Notes: generated by a model from the letters alone, not told the origin. Positions 7,062 to 15,182 are shown, counted from the stretch's first letter. The stretch is 25,456 nucleotides of DNA from Candidatus Brocadiia bacterium (GCA_016782825.1 JADHXT010000007.1:1-25456), one strand, 5' to 3'. Program-made: numbers and translations.

Positions 7062-9209
7062 TCAGCGCCGTGCGAGCAGGTCGTGCCGCTCTTTCATGCA
7101 TCGTGCCACGTAGGTGCCGATGCGCTCGGCCACGGCGGCGCTGTTGGTGAGCTCGGCCTCGGGCACGGCGATCACCTTCTCGAGCAGGTCCTCGAAGTTC
7201 GTCTCGCCGTCCACGCCCAGGGCCACCAGGGTGGCGTGAAGCTTGTTGGGGTGCTGGTCGTAGGTGGCTTCGAACACGGCCTGCACTTCTTGCTCGCCGC
7301 TGCGCTCCTTGCCGAAGCTCTGGTTCCACTCGCAGTCGGAGATCAGGATCAGGTAGACCATCCGGCCCCGTGCGACACGGAAGGCTTCGTCCATCAGAAA
7401 GGCCAGCGACAGCGCGTCCGACTGCACGCCGGTGCCCGTGTTGGGGAGGGTCACAACGGCGCGTGCGGCCTCCGTCCGCGGGATGGCCGGGGTCTTTTGC
7501 GGATGGTAGATCCACTGGACCAGAGGGCCGGTCACCCCGCGCCGCACGCTGCCGCTGTGATAGAGCGCCGCCAGCACCTGCACCTGGCTCTTGGCCGTGG
7601 AGGTGAGCCACGCCGTGGCCAGCACCTTCACCATCTGCATCTGCCGTTCGTCCAGCGAGCCCGAGCCGTCGCAGGCGATCAGCAGCAGGGGGCGGCCGCG
7701 CCGGTCGGCATGTTCCTCGATGCGGTGGCGCTTGTAGACCACGTCCGAGAAGGCGGCCATGGCCAGCCGTGCGGGGTCGAGGGTGCCGCTGGAGCGCAGA
7801 TGGGTGGTAACGGGCCGTTCCTCCACGTTGGGGTAGAGGGTGCGCCGCAGTGCCTCGGCCACGTCGGCCGACTGGTCGAGCAGCTTGTCGCAGGCCGCGA
7901 TGTCCTCCGAAGGCTCCACGGCCCGGTCGAATATCTCGCCCCCCGCCATGCGGTCGCCGTCCAACTGGATGCTCACTTCGTGGCCGTCGGTGGGGCTTCC
8001 CTCGATGGGGCCCGTGCAGAAGTCCATGGCCCGAAGCATGTGTGTCAGGAGGTCTTGCCGCATGTCCTCCCACTCGCTTTTCTGGCCGCTGGCCGCGTTG
8101 ACGGCTGCCGAGAATTGCTGGAGCGCGGCGTTCATGGCGGCTTGGGCTTTCTCGTCGTCCTTCGCGGAGCCCTCGCTATCCGACGCGGCATCCTTGAGCG
8201 CGCGAACCGCCTGTTCCATGGGCGAGGGCTCGTCGAAGAGCGCCGGCGGGTTCGGCCCATCGAGGGGCGCGATGGCTTCGTTGTCGGCAGGCTTGTCGTC
8301 CTGTCCGCCGAACCGGTATTGCCCGCCCTCGGGCACAGGCCCGGCCCCACCCGGCACGCGAGGCGCCGGCAACTCGTCAGCGGCTTTGGGACGCGGCAGG
8401 TAGTCGGCGAGCGCCCGGCACGCCGTGCGCACCCAGGCGGCGCCGATGTCGAGCATGGCCTCGGGCGACGCCGAGGCGAGGGCATCGAAGTAGCGCTGGC
8501 TCACGGCGTCGAGGTCGTCCAGGATGCTGCGGGTCATGGGGTGGAGCGTTCCGGTGCGCCAGTCGGGCAGGATGTCGCCGTAGAGGATCACGGCCTTGAT
8601 GATCTCGGGCAGCGAGCGGAACTTCATGTTCTGCTGCGAGGCCGAGAAGAGGGTGTAGATGTCCACACAGCCCAGGGAGCCGGCGCGAACGAGGTCGGCG
8701 AGCAGGAGGCGCGTCTGCACGTTGCGGGCCACACACGTGGCGAGCTTGCGGTAGAGGTCGGGGTCGGCGTCCACGTGGTCTCGAGCGGCGGGGTCTCTCA
8801 GGTAGCCTGCCATGCGCTGGAGCAACACGCGGTCGGACGCGTGGCCCTGAAACTCGAGGTAGGCGGTGAGGCCGATGGCCGCATGCACGGCGAGCGCCGT
8901 GGGGTAGCTGGTGTAGCACGGGCTGAGCTGCGGCTTGGTCTTCGGCTGGTACGCCCCGCCCTGGGTGGCGACGCCGGCCAGATGTGCCGCCACTTGCTGG
9001 GCCTGGCGGCGCACCTTGTCGAACATGCGTTGGGCCGTGATGCGCGAGTAGTAGTCCAGCTCGCGCTTGAACGCGTCGAGGTAGCTGGTGCCCGCCCAAT
9101 CGGCCTTGGCGCGGCGTCGGGCGAGGCCGTAGAGCGGCCTGTGCCCGTCGTCGTGGCGGGGGCTGGCGTTGCGCGTTTTCTTCCCTTTCTTCTTGCGCCA
9201 GAGCCGCAT
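7062..9209 (-). CDS. CobT/NorD-like von Willebrand factor A (VWA) protein, partner of the MoxR ATPase
   Basis: The 715-residue protein starts with a Lys-rich tail (MRLWRKKKGKK). A long helical region follows, then an acidic, low-complexity linker at about 315-370, and a VWA domain from about residue 503 to the end. The MIDAS metal site is complete: DGSGS at 514-518, Thr in the NTGTG segment (about 591-593), and Asp625 in ISDCEW. Just before the domain, RSSGTLDPARLAMA followed by VVYKRH resembles the segment preceding the VWA domain in CobT and NorD. In these systems the VWA protein links a MoxR AAA+ ring to a client. Its ATG overlaps the TGA of the MoxR gene by one base (TGATG), with GGAGGG upstream, so the two are translationally coupled. 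The client is unknown; cobaltochelatase or nitric oxide reductase roles are not supported by neighbours. Confidence 0.85.
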   Translation of the reverse strand: MRLWRKKKGKKTRNASPRHDDGHRPLYGLARRRAKADWAGTSYLDAFKRELDYYSRITAQRMFDKVRRQAQQVAAHLAGVATQGGAYQPKTKPQLSPCYTSYPTALAVHAAIGLTAYLEFQGHASDRVLLQRMAGYLRDPAARDHVDADPDLYRKLATCVARNVQTRLLLADLVRAGSLGCVDIYTLFSASQQNMKFRSLPEIIKAVILYGDILPDWRTGTLHPMTRSILDDLDAVSQRYFDALASASPEAMLDIGAAWVRTACRALADYLPRPKAADELPAPRVPGGAGPVPEGGQYRFGGQDDKPADNEAIAPLDGPNPPALFDEPSPMEQAVRALKDAASDSEGSAKDDEKAQAAMNAALQQFSAAVNAASGQKSEWEDMRQDLLTHMLRAMDFCTGPIEGSPTDGHEVSIQLDGDRMAGGEIFDRAVEPSEDIAACDKLLDQSADVAEALRRTLYPNVEERPVTTHLRSSGTLDPARLAMAAFSDVVYKRHRIEEHADRRGRPLLLIACDGSGSLDERQMQMVKVLATAWLTSTAKSQVQVLAALYHSGSVRRGVTGPLVQWIYHPQKTPAIPRTEAARAVVTLPNTGTGVQSDALSLAFLMDEAFRVARGRMVYLILISDCEWNQSFGKERSGEQEVQAVFEATYDQHPNKLHATLVALGVDGETNFEDLLEKVIAVPEAELTNSAAVAERIGTYVARCMKERHDLLARR

Positions 9210-10222
9210 CAGAAGAGCCCTCCGCCGCTGGTGGGGTCGTCGTCCTGCTCGCCCTGGAGGCCGAATACTTCGTTGAAGACGCCCGAGACGAGCTTCTGGT
9301 CGTCGGGGCTGGCGTTGCCGAGCAGCGTGGCCCGGGCCACCTGCTGAAGGCTCAGGTGGGGCAGTGCGGTCAGGAGACGCAACAGCGCCAGGTAGCCATA
9401 GATCGTGGGCGGCGGCACCGACTGGAGGCTGCCTTCGGAGCGATGGAGCCGCACGGCCTGTCCCAGCCGCACCACCTTCACGAGCACCTCGTCGTCCACC
9501 GTCGCCACCTCGCCCTCGGCCATGAGCCGCCGGAGCACTTCCGCCTCCTGCTCGGCCGACAGGTAGCCCACCGTGAGGTTCACATCGAATCGGCGCCGCA
9601 CCGCGTCGTCGAACGTCACCAGGGTGTGGACGGCATCGCCCTCGGCCTGGTAGTTGCTGTCGGCCACCCAGGCCACCCCCCGCGTATCCACCACACGCCC
9701 GTCGGGCAGCACCACTCGGCCCTTGCTCATCAGGTCGAGCAAGCCACCCTGCACGCTCGCCGAATGGACTCGGCCGATCTCCCGCACCCACACCAGGTGC
9801 CGCACATCATCGGTCGATGCCGAGGCCTCGAGCAGCGCGCGCACCAGCGTGCTGTCCTCGTCGTAGGTGCAGCCGTCGCGTAGCGCCCGGCGATAGAACA
9901 GCTCGCCCGGCGACTCAAACGTGGCCATCTCCACCGGGTAGAGCCGCAGCGGCTTGGGCTCAAAGCCCAGGCCCGTGCAGATGCACTCGAAGTTACGCGG
10001 CACGAAGTGCAGCGCTTCGATCAGCGACGTCTTCGCGCTGCCGGTGGGCCCGCTGATGTGGGCGAATGCGCCGAGGACGATCGACGCGACAAGGATCTCG
10101 AGCTTCTCCTTGGGGATGAAGAGCGCATTGGTGCCCTCCACCGGGAGCAGCTCGATGAGATCCGTGGGCCCGGCCCGCTGGAACTCCGCCGCGTCGTCCA
10201 CACGAAACACCTGATGCGACAT
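9209..10222 (-). CDS. MoxR-like AAA+ ATPase
   Basis: The 337-residue protein is about the normal length for MoxR. Walker A is GPTGSAKT (58-65). A sensor-1-like VADSN ends at Asn190, and DAVRRRFDVNLTVGYL (about 206-221) corresponds to the MoxR arginine-finger region. The C-terminal helical lid contains the family-like PPPTIYGYLALLRLL. The Walker B position reads HLVWVREIG (142-150) where most relatives have a DE pair, so the first acidic residue appears to be Arg. Either activity is altered or the motif lies elsewhere. AAGGAGG stands just upstream of the ATG. It sits 16 bases after the ClpB-like gene and overlaps the VWA gene, giving the classic MoxR-VWA pair used to remodel or activate a partner complex. 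Confidence 0.85.
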   Translation of the reverse strand: MSHQVFRVDDAAEFQRAGPTDLIELLPVEGTNALFIPKEKLEILVASIVLGAFAHISGPTGSAKTSLIEALHFVPRNFECICTGLGFEPKPLRLYPVEMATFESPGELFYRRALRDGCTYDEDSTLVRALLEASASTDDVRHLVWVREIGRVHSASVQGGLLDLMSKGRVVLPDGRVVDTRGVAWVADSNYQAEGDAVHTLVTFDDAVRRRFDVNLTVGYLSAEQEAEVLRRLMAEGEVATVDDEVLVKVVRLGQAVRLHRSEGSLQSVPPPTIYGYLALLRLLTALPHLSLQQVARATLLGNASPDDQKLVSGVFNEVFGLQGEQDDDPTSGGGLF

Positions 10223-10238
10223 AGATCATGCCTCCTTC

Positions 10239-12485
10239 TTACTCTGGCTGGATCGTCAGCCTGCCGTCAGGCCCCATTGACACCCGCAGCACCGGCTGCG
10301 TGAGGCCCTTCAATGCGTGCCGCGCGGCATCCATACCTTCCGCGGCCAACGCGCGGCCGTGCTCGAGCAGCACGCGGGCGCCGAAGGACAGTGTGCTCGT
10401 GTCCATGGACGCCACGATTTGCTCGCCCACGCCGGCCTCGATGGTGATGTCGCCTACCTCGAGGCCCAGACGTTCCGCCGCCGAGCTTACGGCTGCCCGC
10501 ACGGCGCGCTCCACGATGGCCGCCAGGGCCGGGCCGTCGAGCGGCTCGAACAGGATCGGCGTGCCCACGCGGCTGAGGAAGGCGCCCGACAGCACCCGCT
10601 TGATCTCCGCCATGACGTCCTCACCCACGTCGCGGCGTGACGGCGCTCCACAGAAACCCACGCGGGAGCGCACGAACTCGTCCATGCCATCCGGCAAGTT
10701 CATCGTAAAGACAAACAGCACGTTGCAGCACGAGAACATGGCCCCCGCGGCGCTTTGGCCCTGCCCCGTCTCCAACACCTGGAGGAACAGGTCGCCCAGG
10801 GCCGAGCGCACCGACGGCACGGCGTGGTCCAGGTCGCTCACCTCGATGACCGCGCCGCGATGGTGCTTGGCGGCCTGCTCGAGCCGGCCGCTCTGGTACG
10901 ACCCGACGATACCACGGCCACTGCCGAGAAGCTGAGCCGCCGCCGTGTAGTAGTCCGGCATGCTCGCGGCATCGATGTTGATGTACGGCACACCGAGCGC
11001 GCGTGCGATGAGCAAGGTGCTCTCGGACTTGCCGGTGCCAGGTGTGCCCTGCGCGCAGTAGCGCAGCGGCTGACCCAGGGGCCGTGTGAGGGCCTCGGTG
11101 CGTAGCCGCGCTACAAGCTGGCCCAACGCCCAGTCCTGGGCCAGAAGCGATTCCGTGAGTTGATCGAGCAATCGCGGGTCGCTGAGGGTTTGCGTGAAGT
11201 TCTGCTGCACCTCGGGTGACCGCACGGCGCGAGGGCGGTCGCTCAGGCCCGCGAGGGTTTCGCCGAGCCCGCACACGTGGGCCACGTAGGCCTCGACAGG
11301 CGTGGTGGCGCCTGACGGACACTTGGCCCACGCGTTCACCGCCCGCGCCGCCACCATGGGGAGGATGCGGCTCTGCTCGGCAGGGCTCGCGTGCTCGATG
11401 GCGGCCAGCGTGTCGGCCACCAGGGAATCTTCCGCCGCAGACGGCAGGCCCTTGTGGCCCGCGCCGGCCTGTCGGACGGCGAAGCGGGCGAGTGTGTCGA
11501 TCGCCACGGCGGGCACGTGGCGCACGACGGGCCGCAGCGGGTCGCTCACGCCACCCTGGCCACCGCTGAACACCTCCTGAAGCTCGGCCATGGACCCCAC
11601 GAACAGGGCAGGGCGCCCCGCGTCCGTGAGGGCCGACAGGGTGGCCTGCATCTCGTTGCCCAGGTCGTAGCGGTTGGTGCCCAGGCTGAGGCGCACGACT
11701 GGCGTGGCCACCACGCCGGGGGCCTGCGTGGCGAGTTGCACGAAGCCCTTGGTGTTGATGAGAGGAGGCAACAGGCGGCCGAAGGTGGTGCCGAACTCGC
11801 GTCCCACGGTGGCCAGGGCCGTGAGTGCATATTGCTGGAGGATGGGCTGCGCCGTGGCCATGGCCACGGAGACGTTGCCCATCAGGAGTTCAATGGTTTC
11901 CCGTGCCCATGCGGAGTGGGCTGGGCCGACGAGGTCGGGCGCCGGCTGAACGGGCTCGAGGTGCTCGGACACCGGCTTGTAGAGCTTTGCCAGATCGGCG
12001 TTGATCTGAACGGCAGGGAGAGAACTCTGGATGTCGCGTGCCAGTTCATCGAGCCGCTCCAGCTCGGCGACGAACGCGGCCTCGCGGCTTGGCGCCATGG
12101 GAGCCGCCTTCACGCCCAGCGTCGCTCGCACCACGGCCTCGCCCGTCTTCTTGTCCACTTCCGGCTCGGCGATGTGGGTCATGTCGCTCAGCGACGAAAG
12201 CCGCCGGAACACCGGCAGCAGCACGCCGCGTGCGTCACGCGGCAGCCGCACGAGTTCCACCGCGAGCACGATGGCCGCATCTCCCTGCACCTGGCCGCTC
12301 ACGGCGGACACACCGTCGCGGCCCTCGGGCGACACGCACCCCTCGAAGCTCGTGCCACTGGAGGCCACGTGCACGTCGATGGGAGAGAACACATCGCCCA
12401 CGATGCGTCCGAGCTGGCGTAGTGCTGCCATTGGTTCGTCGTCGGCCCACACTCGGGGTGAGTCAGTCTGTGATTCAGATGCCAC
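10239..12485 (-). CDS. Clp/HSP100-class AAA+ ATPase with large uncharacterised N-terminal region
   Basis: The 748-residue protein has one clear ATPase module in its C-terminal third. Walker A is GTPGTGKS (480-487), Walker B is GAVIEVSDLD (544-553), and a sensor segment is LFVFTMNL (590-597). FLSRVGTPILFEPL (636-649) and the FGARVLLEHG lid segment (701-710) parallel the second AAA+ domain and D2-small domain of ClpB/ClpA. Residues 1-430 are unfamiliar; about 120-150 look coiled-coil-like, and ALFVGSMAELQEVF (293-306) may be a remnant of another domain. The start is GTG at 12485 with AAGGGGAA upstream; an ATG 18 codons later is less likely. It is the first gene of the leftward operon, behind the sigma54 promoter. 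It is probably an unfoldase or remodeller; the substrate is unknown. Confidence 0.85.
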   Translation of the reverse strand: MASESQTDSPRVWADDEPMAALRQLGRIVGDVFSPIDVHVASSGTSFEGCVSPEGRDGVSAVSGQVQGDAAIVLAVELVRLPRDARGVLLPVFRRLSSLSDMTHIAEPEVDKKTGEAVVRATLGVKAAPMAPSREAAFVAELERLDELARDIQSSLPAVQINADLAKLYKPVSEHLEPVQPAPDLVGPAHSAWARETIELLMGNVSVAMATAQPILQQYALTALATVGREFGTTFGRLLPPLINTKGFVQLATQAPGVVATPVVRLSLGTNRYDLGNEMQATLSALTDAGRPALFVGSMAELQEVFSGGQGGVSDPLRPVVRHVPAVAIDTLARFAVRQAGAGHKGLPSAAEDSLVADTLAAIEHASPAEQSRILPMVAARAVNAWAKCPSGATTPVEAYVAHVCGLGETLAGLSDRPRAVRSPEVQQNFTQTLSDPRLLDQLTESLLAQDWALGQLVARLRTEALTRPLGQPLRYCAQGTPGTGKSESTLLIARALGVPYINIDAASMPDYYTAAAQLLGSGRGIVGSYQSGRLEQAAKHHRGAVIEVSDLDHAVPSVRSALGDLFLQVLETGQGQSAAGAMFSCCNVLFVFTMNLPDGMDEFVRSRVGFCGAPSRRDVGEDVMAEIKRVLSGAFLSRVGTPILFEPLDGPALAAIVERAVRAAVSSAAERLGLEVGDITIEAGVGEQIVASMDTSTLSFGARVLLEHGRALAAEGMDAARHALKGLTQPVLRVSMGPDGRLTIQPE

Positions 12486-12533
12486 AGTGTTTCCCCTTGA
12501 GACGTTTCCGTAAGCTTACTGGCTCTCCAAGGA

Positions 12534-12548
12534 GCGAATCCCGTGCCA
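12534..12548 (-). promoter_or_regulatory. Sigma54 (-24/-12) promoter of the AAA+/VWA operon
   Basis: Read on the minus strand this is TGGCAC-GGGAT-TCGC. The -24 element TGGCAC is perfect. The -12 element is TCGC rather than TTGC, but the invariant GC lies at exactly the required distance from the GG. The predicted start is near 12522, about 37 bases before the GTG at 12485. A GTAAGCTTAC palindrome (12510-12519) falls in the early leader. The divergent neighbouring gene encodes a GAFTGA-containing sigma54 activator, which independently supports the call. Confidence 0.72.
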
Positions 12549-12614
12549 CAAAGCTCGGTGGAGCCACACATCGAGGCACGCACGGCACTTACAGCAGTCT
12601 CCCGACCCCGTGTG

Positions 12615-12693
12615 GGTTGAGTTGGCCCAGGTTGAGTTGGGTGTTGCAGTTGAGTTTTCGGCCGGGTTCGTCTACGATATGATGGAACTCAAC
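12615..12693. repeat. GTTGAGTT repeats: three direct and one inverted copy, probable upstream activator sites
   Basis: GGTTGAGTTGG occurs at 12615-12625 and 12630-12640, GTTGAGTT at 12649-12656, and the exact complement AACTCAAC at 12686-12693. Relative to the predicted sigma54 start near 12522 they lie at about -93 to -170, typical of enhancer sites for sigma54 activators. The third copy also overlaps the -35 of the activator gene's own promoter, which would allow autorepression. Which protein binds them is not shown by the sequence. Confidence 0.55.
12650..12678 (+). promoter_or_regulatory. Sigma70-type promoter of the sigma54 activator gene
   Basis: TTGAGT (12650-12655) and TACGAT (12673-12678) are 17 bases apart, with a start near 12685 and a leader of about 33 bases. 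An overlapping alternative -10 is TATGAT (12678-12683). Confidence 0.5.
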
Positions 12694-12717
12694 CCCCATC
12701 GTTCCGAGGAGCCAGGG

Positions 12718-14397
12718 ATGCCCATGAAGATCGATGCCATTCGCTTCAGCGCGGGTTCCGAGCAGGGCCCCCTCCGCACGTCGCTCCATGTGGCCGACAT
12801 CCCTGCGCTCAAAGAGCAGGAAGCCGAGCAGCTCCCCCTGGTCTACGTGGTGGCCAACCAAGTCGTCCCGCGCATCGGCGAGTTGGGCGGCGCCGTGCGG
12901 CCGCCTGCCAGGAAGAACCCACACAAGGGCCTCGCCAGGCTCGTGCTGCGTAAGGAAGGCATCCCCGTCGTCAAAGGCTCCTACCGCGCCGCAGGGCAAC
13001 TCCGCCGAAGCGTGAACACACTGCTCCGGAACGCCGACGAGGCCGATGACCGCAACCTCTTCATCATCGGCGCCGCACACAGCGTCTTTGAGGAACTCTG
13101 GGGCCAGGCCATCGAGCCACCGACGCCCCGCGCGGCAGCCACTTCGGGCGCCTCGGACAGAAGCTCGCAGCGGCCCCGGCTGCTCGCGCTGCTCGACGAC
13201 CACGAGGCGCCACCCGAGCTACAGAAAAGCTACGTGGGTTCGGCCCCGTGCGTACACCTCGTGCACCTGCTCATCCTGCGGGCGGGAAAACACAACGACC
13301 CCGTGCTCATCCAGGGCGATACAGGCACGGGCAAGGAAATCGTCGCTCGCGAAATCCACAACCACAGCTCGCGCAAGGCCATGCCCTTCATCCCGGTGAA
13401 CTGCGGCGCGATCCCCGGCGAGCTGCTGGAATCCGAGCTGTTCGGCCACGAGAAGGGCGCCTTCACGGGAGCCGTATACGCCAAGACGGGACTCTGGAAG
13501 ACGGCAGACAGGGGCACCCTGTTCCTCGACGAAATCGCCGACCTGCCCTTCAGCCAGCAGGTGAAAGTGTTGCGGGCCATCGAGACCGGCGAGATCCGTC
13601 CCGTGGGAAGCACCGCCATCGGCCACGCCCACCCGCGCATCATCGCCGCCACCAACCGCGACCTGTACGCCATGGTGCAGGCCGGCCAGTTCCGCGAAGA
13701 CCTCTACTACCGCCTGCGCACCTTCCAGATCGCCACGCCGCCGCTCCGTGACCACCCCGAGGACATCCCGCTCCTGGCGGAGCACTTCTGGCGCAGCATC
13801 ACCAAGCACAACACGGCGTCTCTCCCTCGCGCCATCCGGCAACGGCTCCGCGACTATCCCTGGCCGGGCAACGCCCGGCAGCTCCGCACCGTGCTGGCGA
13901 GCATGCACAGCCTGTTCGGCGTGCACCGCCTCGACTGCGAACGCCTCGAGGAGGCCTACCAGTCGCTCAACCGCACGTCGTCCGTCACCAGCGGCCCGCT
14001 GGCGGCGCCCGCTCGCGGCACATCAGCTCGCCTCCACCGCACCGAGTGCCTGCGTCATCTGAAGCGCGCCGACGAGGTGCTGCGTGCCTTCGAGGTGGCC
14101 GTGCGGCCCATCGTGGGACGCGAGGCCAGCCCAGAGGCCGTGGGACCGGCGCGAGAGCAGCTTCGCCACCACCTGGACGAGCTGGACATGCTGTGCCTCC
14201 GCCCCTTGCTCTTCTTCAGCGCCACCACGTTCGAGGCCGTGCGCGAGCTCAAGGCCGAGCTGAACGCCTTCCTCGATGTGGCCGGGCCCCCCATCGCCGA
14301 AGCCAAGAAGCTGTGGCGCAAGCAACTGGCCAGCCGCTTCAAGCAGGTGCATGCCCGCACGGCCACCGAGGTGCACCGGCTGCTCCAGGGCCTGTGA
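12718..14397 (+). CDS. Sigma54-dependent transcriptional activator (bEBP-type AAA+) without a recognisable HTH
   Basis: The 559-residue protein has a complete activator ATPase core. Walker A is GDTGTGKE (200-207), the sigma54-contacting loop is GAFTGA (247-252), and Walker B is TLFLDEI (267-273). FREDLYYRL (325-333) holds the arginine finger, and YPWPGNARQL (380-389) is the usual core end. The N-terminal about 170 residues, presumably the sensor, do not look like a receiver, GAF or PAS domain; a strand-rich segment LFIIGAAHSVFEELW (114-128) is the most distinctive. After the core come about 120 residues of amphipathic helix rather than a Fis-like HTH, as in a few activators that work from solution. 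The start is at 12718 with GAGGAG 6 bases upstream; ATG 12724 is also possible. It is divergent from, and very likely activates, the sigma54-promoter operon at 12485. Confidence 0.9.
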   Translation: MPMKIDAIRFSAGSEQGPLRTSLHVADIPALKEQEAEQLPLVYVVANQVVPRIGELGGAVRPPARKNPHKGLARLVLRKEGIPVVKGSYRAAGQLRRSVNTLLRNADEADDRNLFIIGAAHSVFEELWGQAIEPPTPRAAATSGASDRSSQRPRLLALLDDHEAPPELQKSYVGSAPCVHLVHLLILRAGKHNDPVLIQGDTGTGKEIVAREIHNHSSRKAMPFIPVNCGAIPGELLESELFGHEKGAFTGAVYAKTGLWKTADRGTLFLDEIADLPFSQQVKVLRAIETGEIRPVGSTAIGHAHPRIIAATNRDLYAMVQAGQFREDLYYRLRTFQIATPPLRDHPEDIPLLAEHFWRSITKHNTASLPRAIRQRLRDYPWPGNARQLRTVLASMHSLFGVHRLDCERLEEAYQSLNRTSSVTSGPLAAPARGTSARLHRTECLRHLKRADEVLRAFEVAVRPIVGREASPEAVGPAREQLRHHLDELDMLCLRPLLFFSATTFEAVRELKAELNAFLDVAGPPIAEAKKLWRKQLASRFKQVHARTATEVHRLLQGL

Positions 14398-14412
14398 AAG
14401 ACACGCGCCGAG

Positions 14413-14567
14413 GAGTGAAAGTGAGAGTGAGAGTGAAGGGGTAGGAGGACGGCCCCAGCCATGCACTCTTGCACGCGCTCTTGGCTTCTATCTCCCCTTC
14501 CGCCTTCACCTTCACTTTCACTTTCACCTTCACTTCCACCTTCACTTTGACCTTCACCTTCACTTCC
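14413..14567. repeat. Hexamer-repeat hairpin element, copy 1
   Basis: The left arm has four hexamers of the form GTGAAA/GTGAGA/GTGAAG (14415-14438). The right arm (14504-14563) has ten hexamers, mostly CTTCAC or TTTCAC, the reverse complement of the left. A loop of about 65 bases contains GCGCTCTTGGCTTCT (14475-14489), which is identical in copy 2. The arms can form a long imperfect hairpin in RNA. It fills most of the 240-base gap between the activator gene and the Nudix gene. It reads in frame as Ser-Glu or Phe-Thr repeats, but no start, codon pattern or family supports coding. Confidence 0.8.
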
Positions 14568-14637
14568 TCTATCATAGGTTGCCCACATGGGCTGCCCACC
14601 GTGGCCAGCGAGAACATCTCATCATCGGGGGGAAGAC

Positions 14638-15045
14638 ATGTCGCAGAAGCCGTTCGTCGTCTCCGTGCGCGCGCTCGTCGTCGACGGCGAGGGCCGGTGC
14701 CTGATCATCCGCCGCTCCGACGACTCTCGCTGGAACCCCGGCAAGTGGGACCTGCCCGGCGGCAAGCCCGACCCCGGCGAGCAGATCGGCGAGGCGCTCC
14801 TCCGCGAGGCCCGCGAGGAGACCGGCCTGGACATCGAGCTCACACGCTCGGCCGGGTGCGTGGAGTGGGAGCTCGACACGGTGGTGGTCGTGTGTGTGTT
14901 CCTCGAGGCCCGCGTGCTCGGCGGAGCGCTGCGCACCAGCGACGAACACTCCGCCCACCGCTGGATCGCGCCCGACGGGCTGTGCACGGCCGGCCTGTGC
15001 GAGGAGTTTCTCCCTGTCCTGCGTTCGTACGGCGCACGCGCGTGA
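14638..15045 (+). CDS. Nudix hydrolase
   Basis: The 135-residue protein carries an intact Nudix box: Gly42, Glu48 and REAREETGL (56-64), matching G-x5-E-x7-R-E-U-x-E-E-x-G-U. These enzymes cleave nucleoside diphosphates linked to another group, with Mg2+ held by the Glu cluster. The N-terminal SVRALVVDGEGRCLIIRRS and PGKWDLPGGK segments fit MutT/ADP-ribose-pyrophosphatase-like members, but the substrate cannot be read from sequence. The start at 14638 has GGGGGAAG about 4 bases upstream; an in-frame ATG at 14587 lacks a site and would add non-conserved residues. The gene is bracketed by two copies of the hexamer-repeat hairpin. Its place before a RelA/SpoT-like synthetase suggests it may hydrolyse an alarmone or other signalling nucleotide; that is inference. 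Confidence 0.92.
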   Translation: MSQKPFVVSVRALVVDGEGRCLIIRRSDDSRWNPGKWDLPGGKPDPGEQIGEALLREAREETGLDIELTRSAGCVEWELDTVVVVCVFLEARVLGGALRTSDEHSAHRWIAPDGLCTAGLCEEFLPVLRSYGARA

Positions 15046-15076
15046 AGACTGAGAAGAGAACACGCTCAAACCAGAC

Positions 15077-15182
15077 GAGTGAAAGTGAGAGTGAAAGTGA
15101 AGGGGAATGGGGAAGACCGCAGCTTGCGCTCTTGGCTTCTCTGTGCCCTTTCAATTTCACTTTCACCTTCACCTTCACTTCC
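15077..15182. repeat. Hexamer-repeat hairpin element, copy 2
   Basis: The left arm (15079-15102) has four hexamers GTGAAA, GTGAGA, GTGAAA, GTGAAG and differs from copy 1 at one position over 29 bases. The right arm (15149-15178) has TTTCAA, then two TTTCAC and two CTTCAC. The loop holds the same GCGCTCTTGGCTTCT (15126-15140). The right arm ends two bases before the AAAGGAGGG ribosome-binding site of the next gene, so folding could affect its translation. Repeat number differs from copy 1 (5 against 10 units on the right), suggesting slippage or independent expansion. Confidence 0.8.

Noticed and set aside
7062..10222. MoxR-VWA pair as cobaltochelatase CobS/CobT or NorQ/NorD
   Set aside because: No CobN, cobalamin or nitric oxide reductase genes are nearby, and the operon has an extra ClpB-like ATPase and sigma54 control.
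14413..15182. Hexamer repeats as a CRISPR array
   Set aside because: Units are 6 bases with no spacers, and arms are inverted; no cas genes are present.
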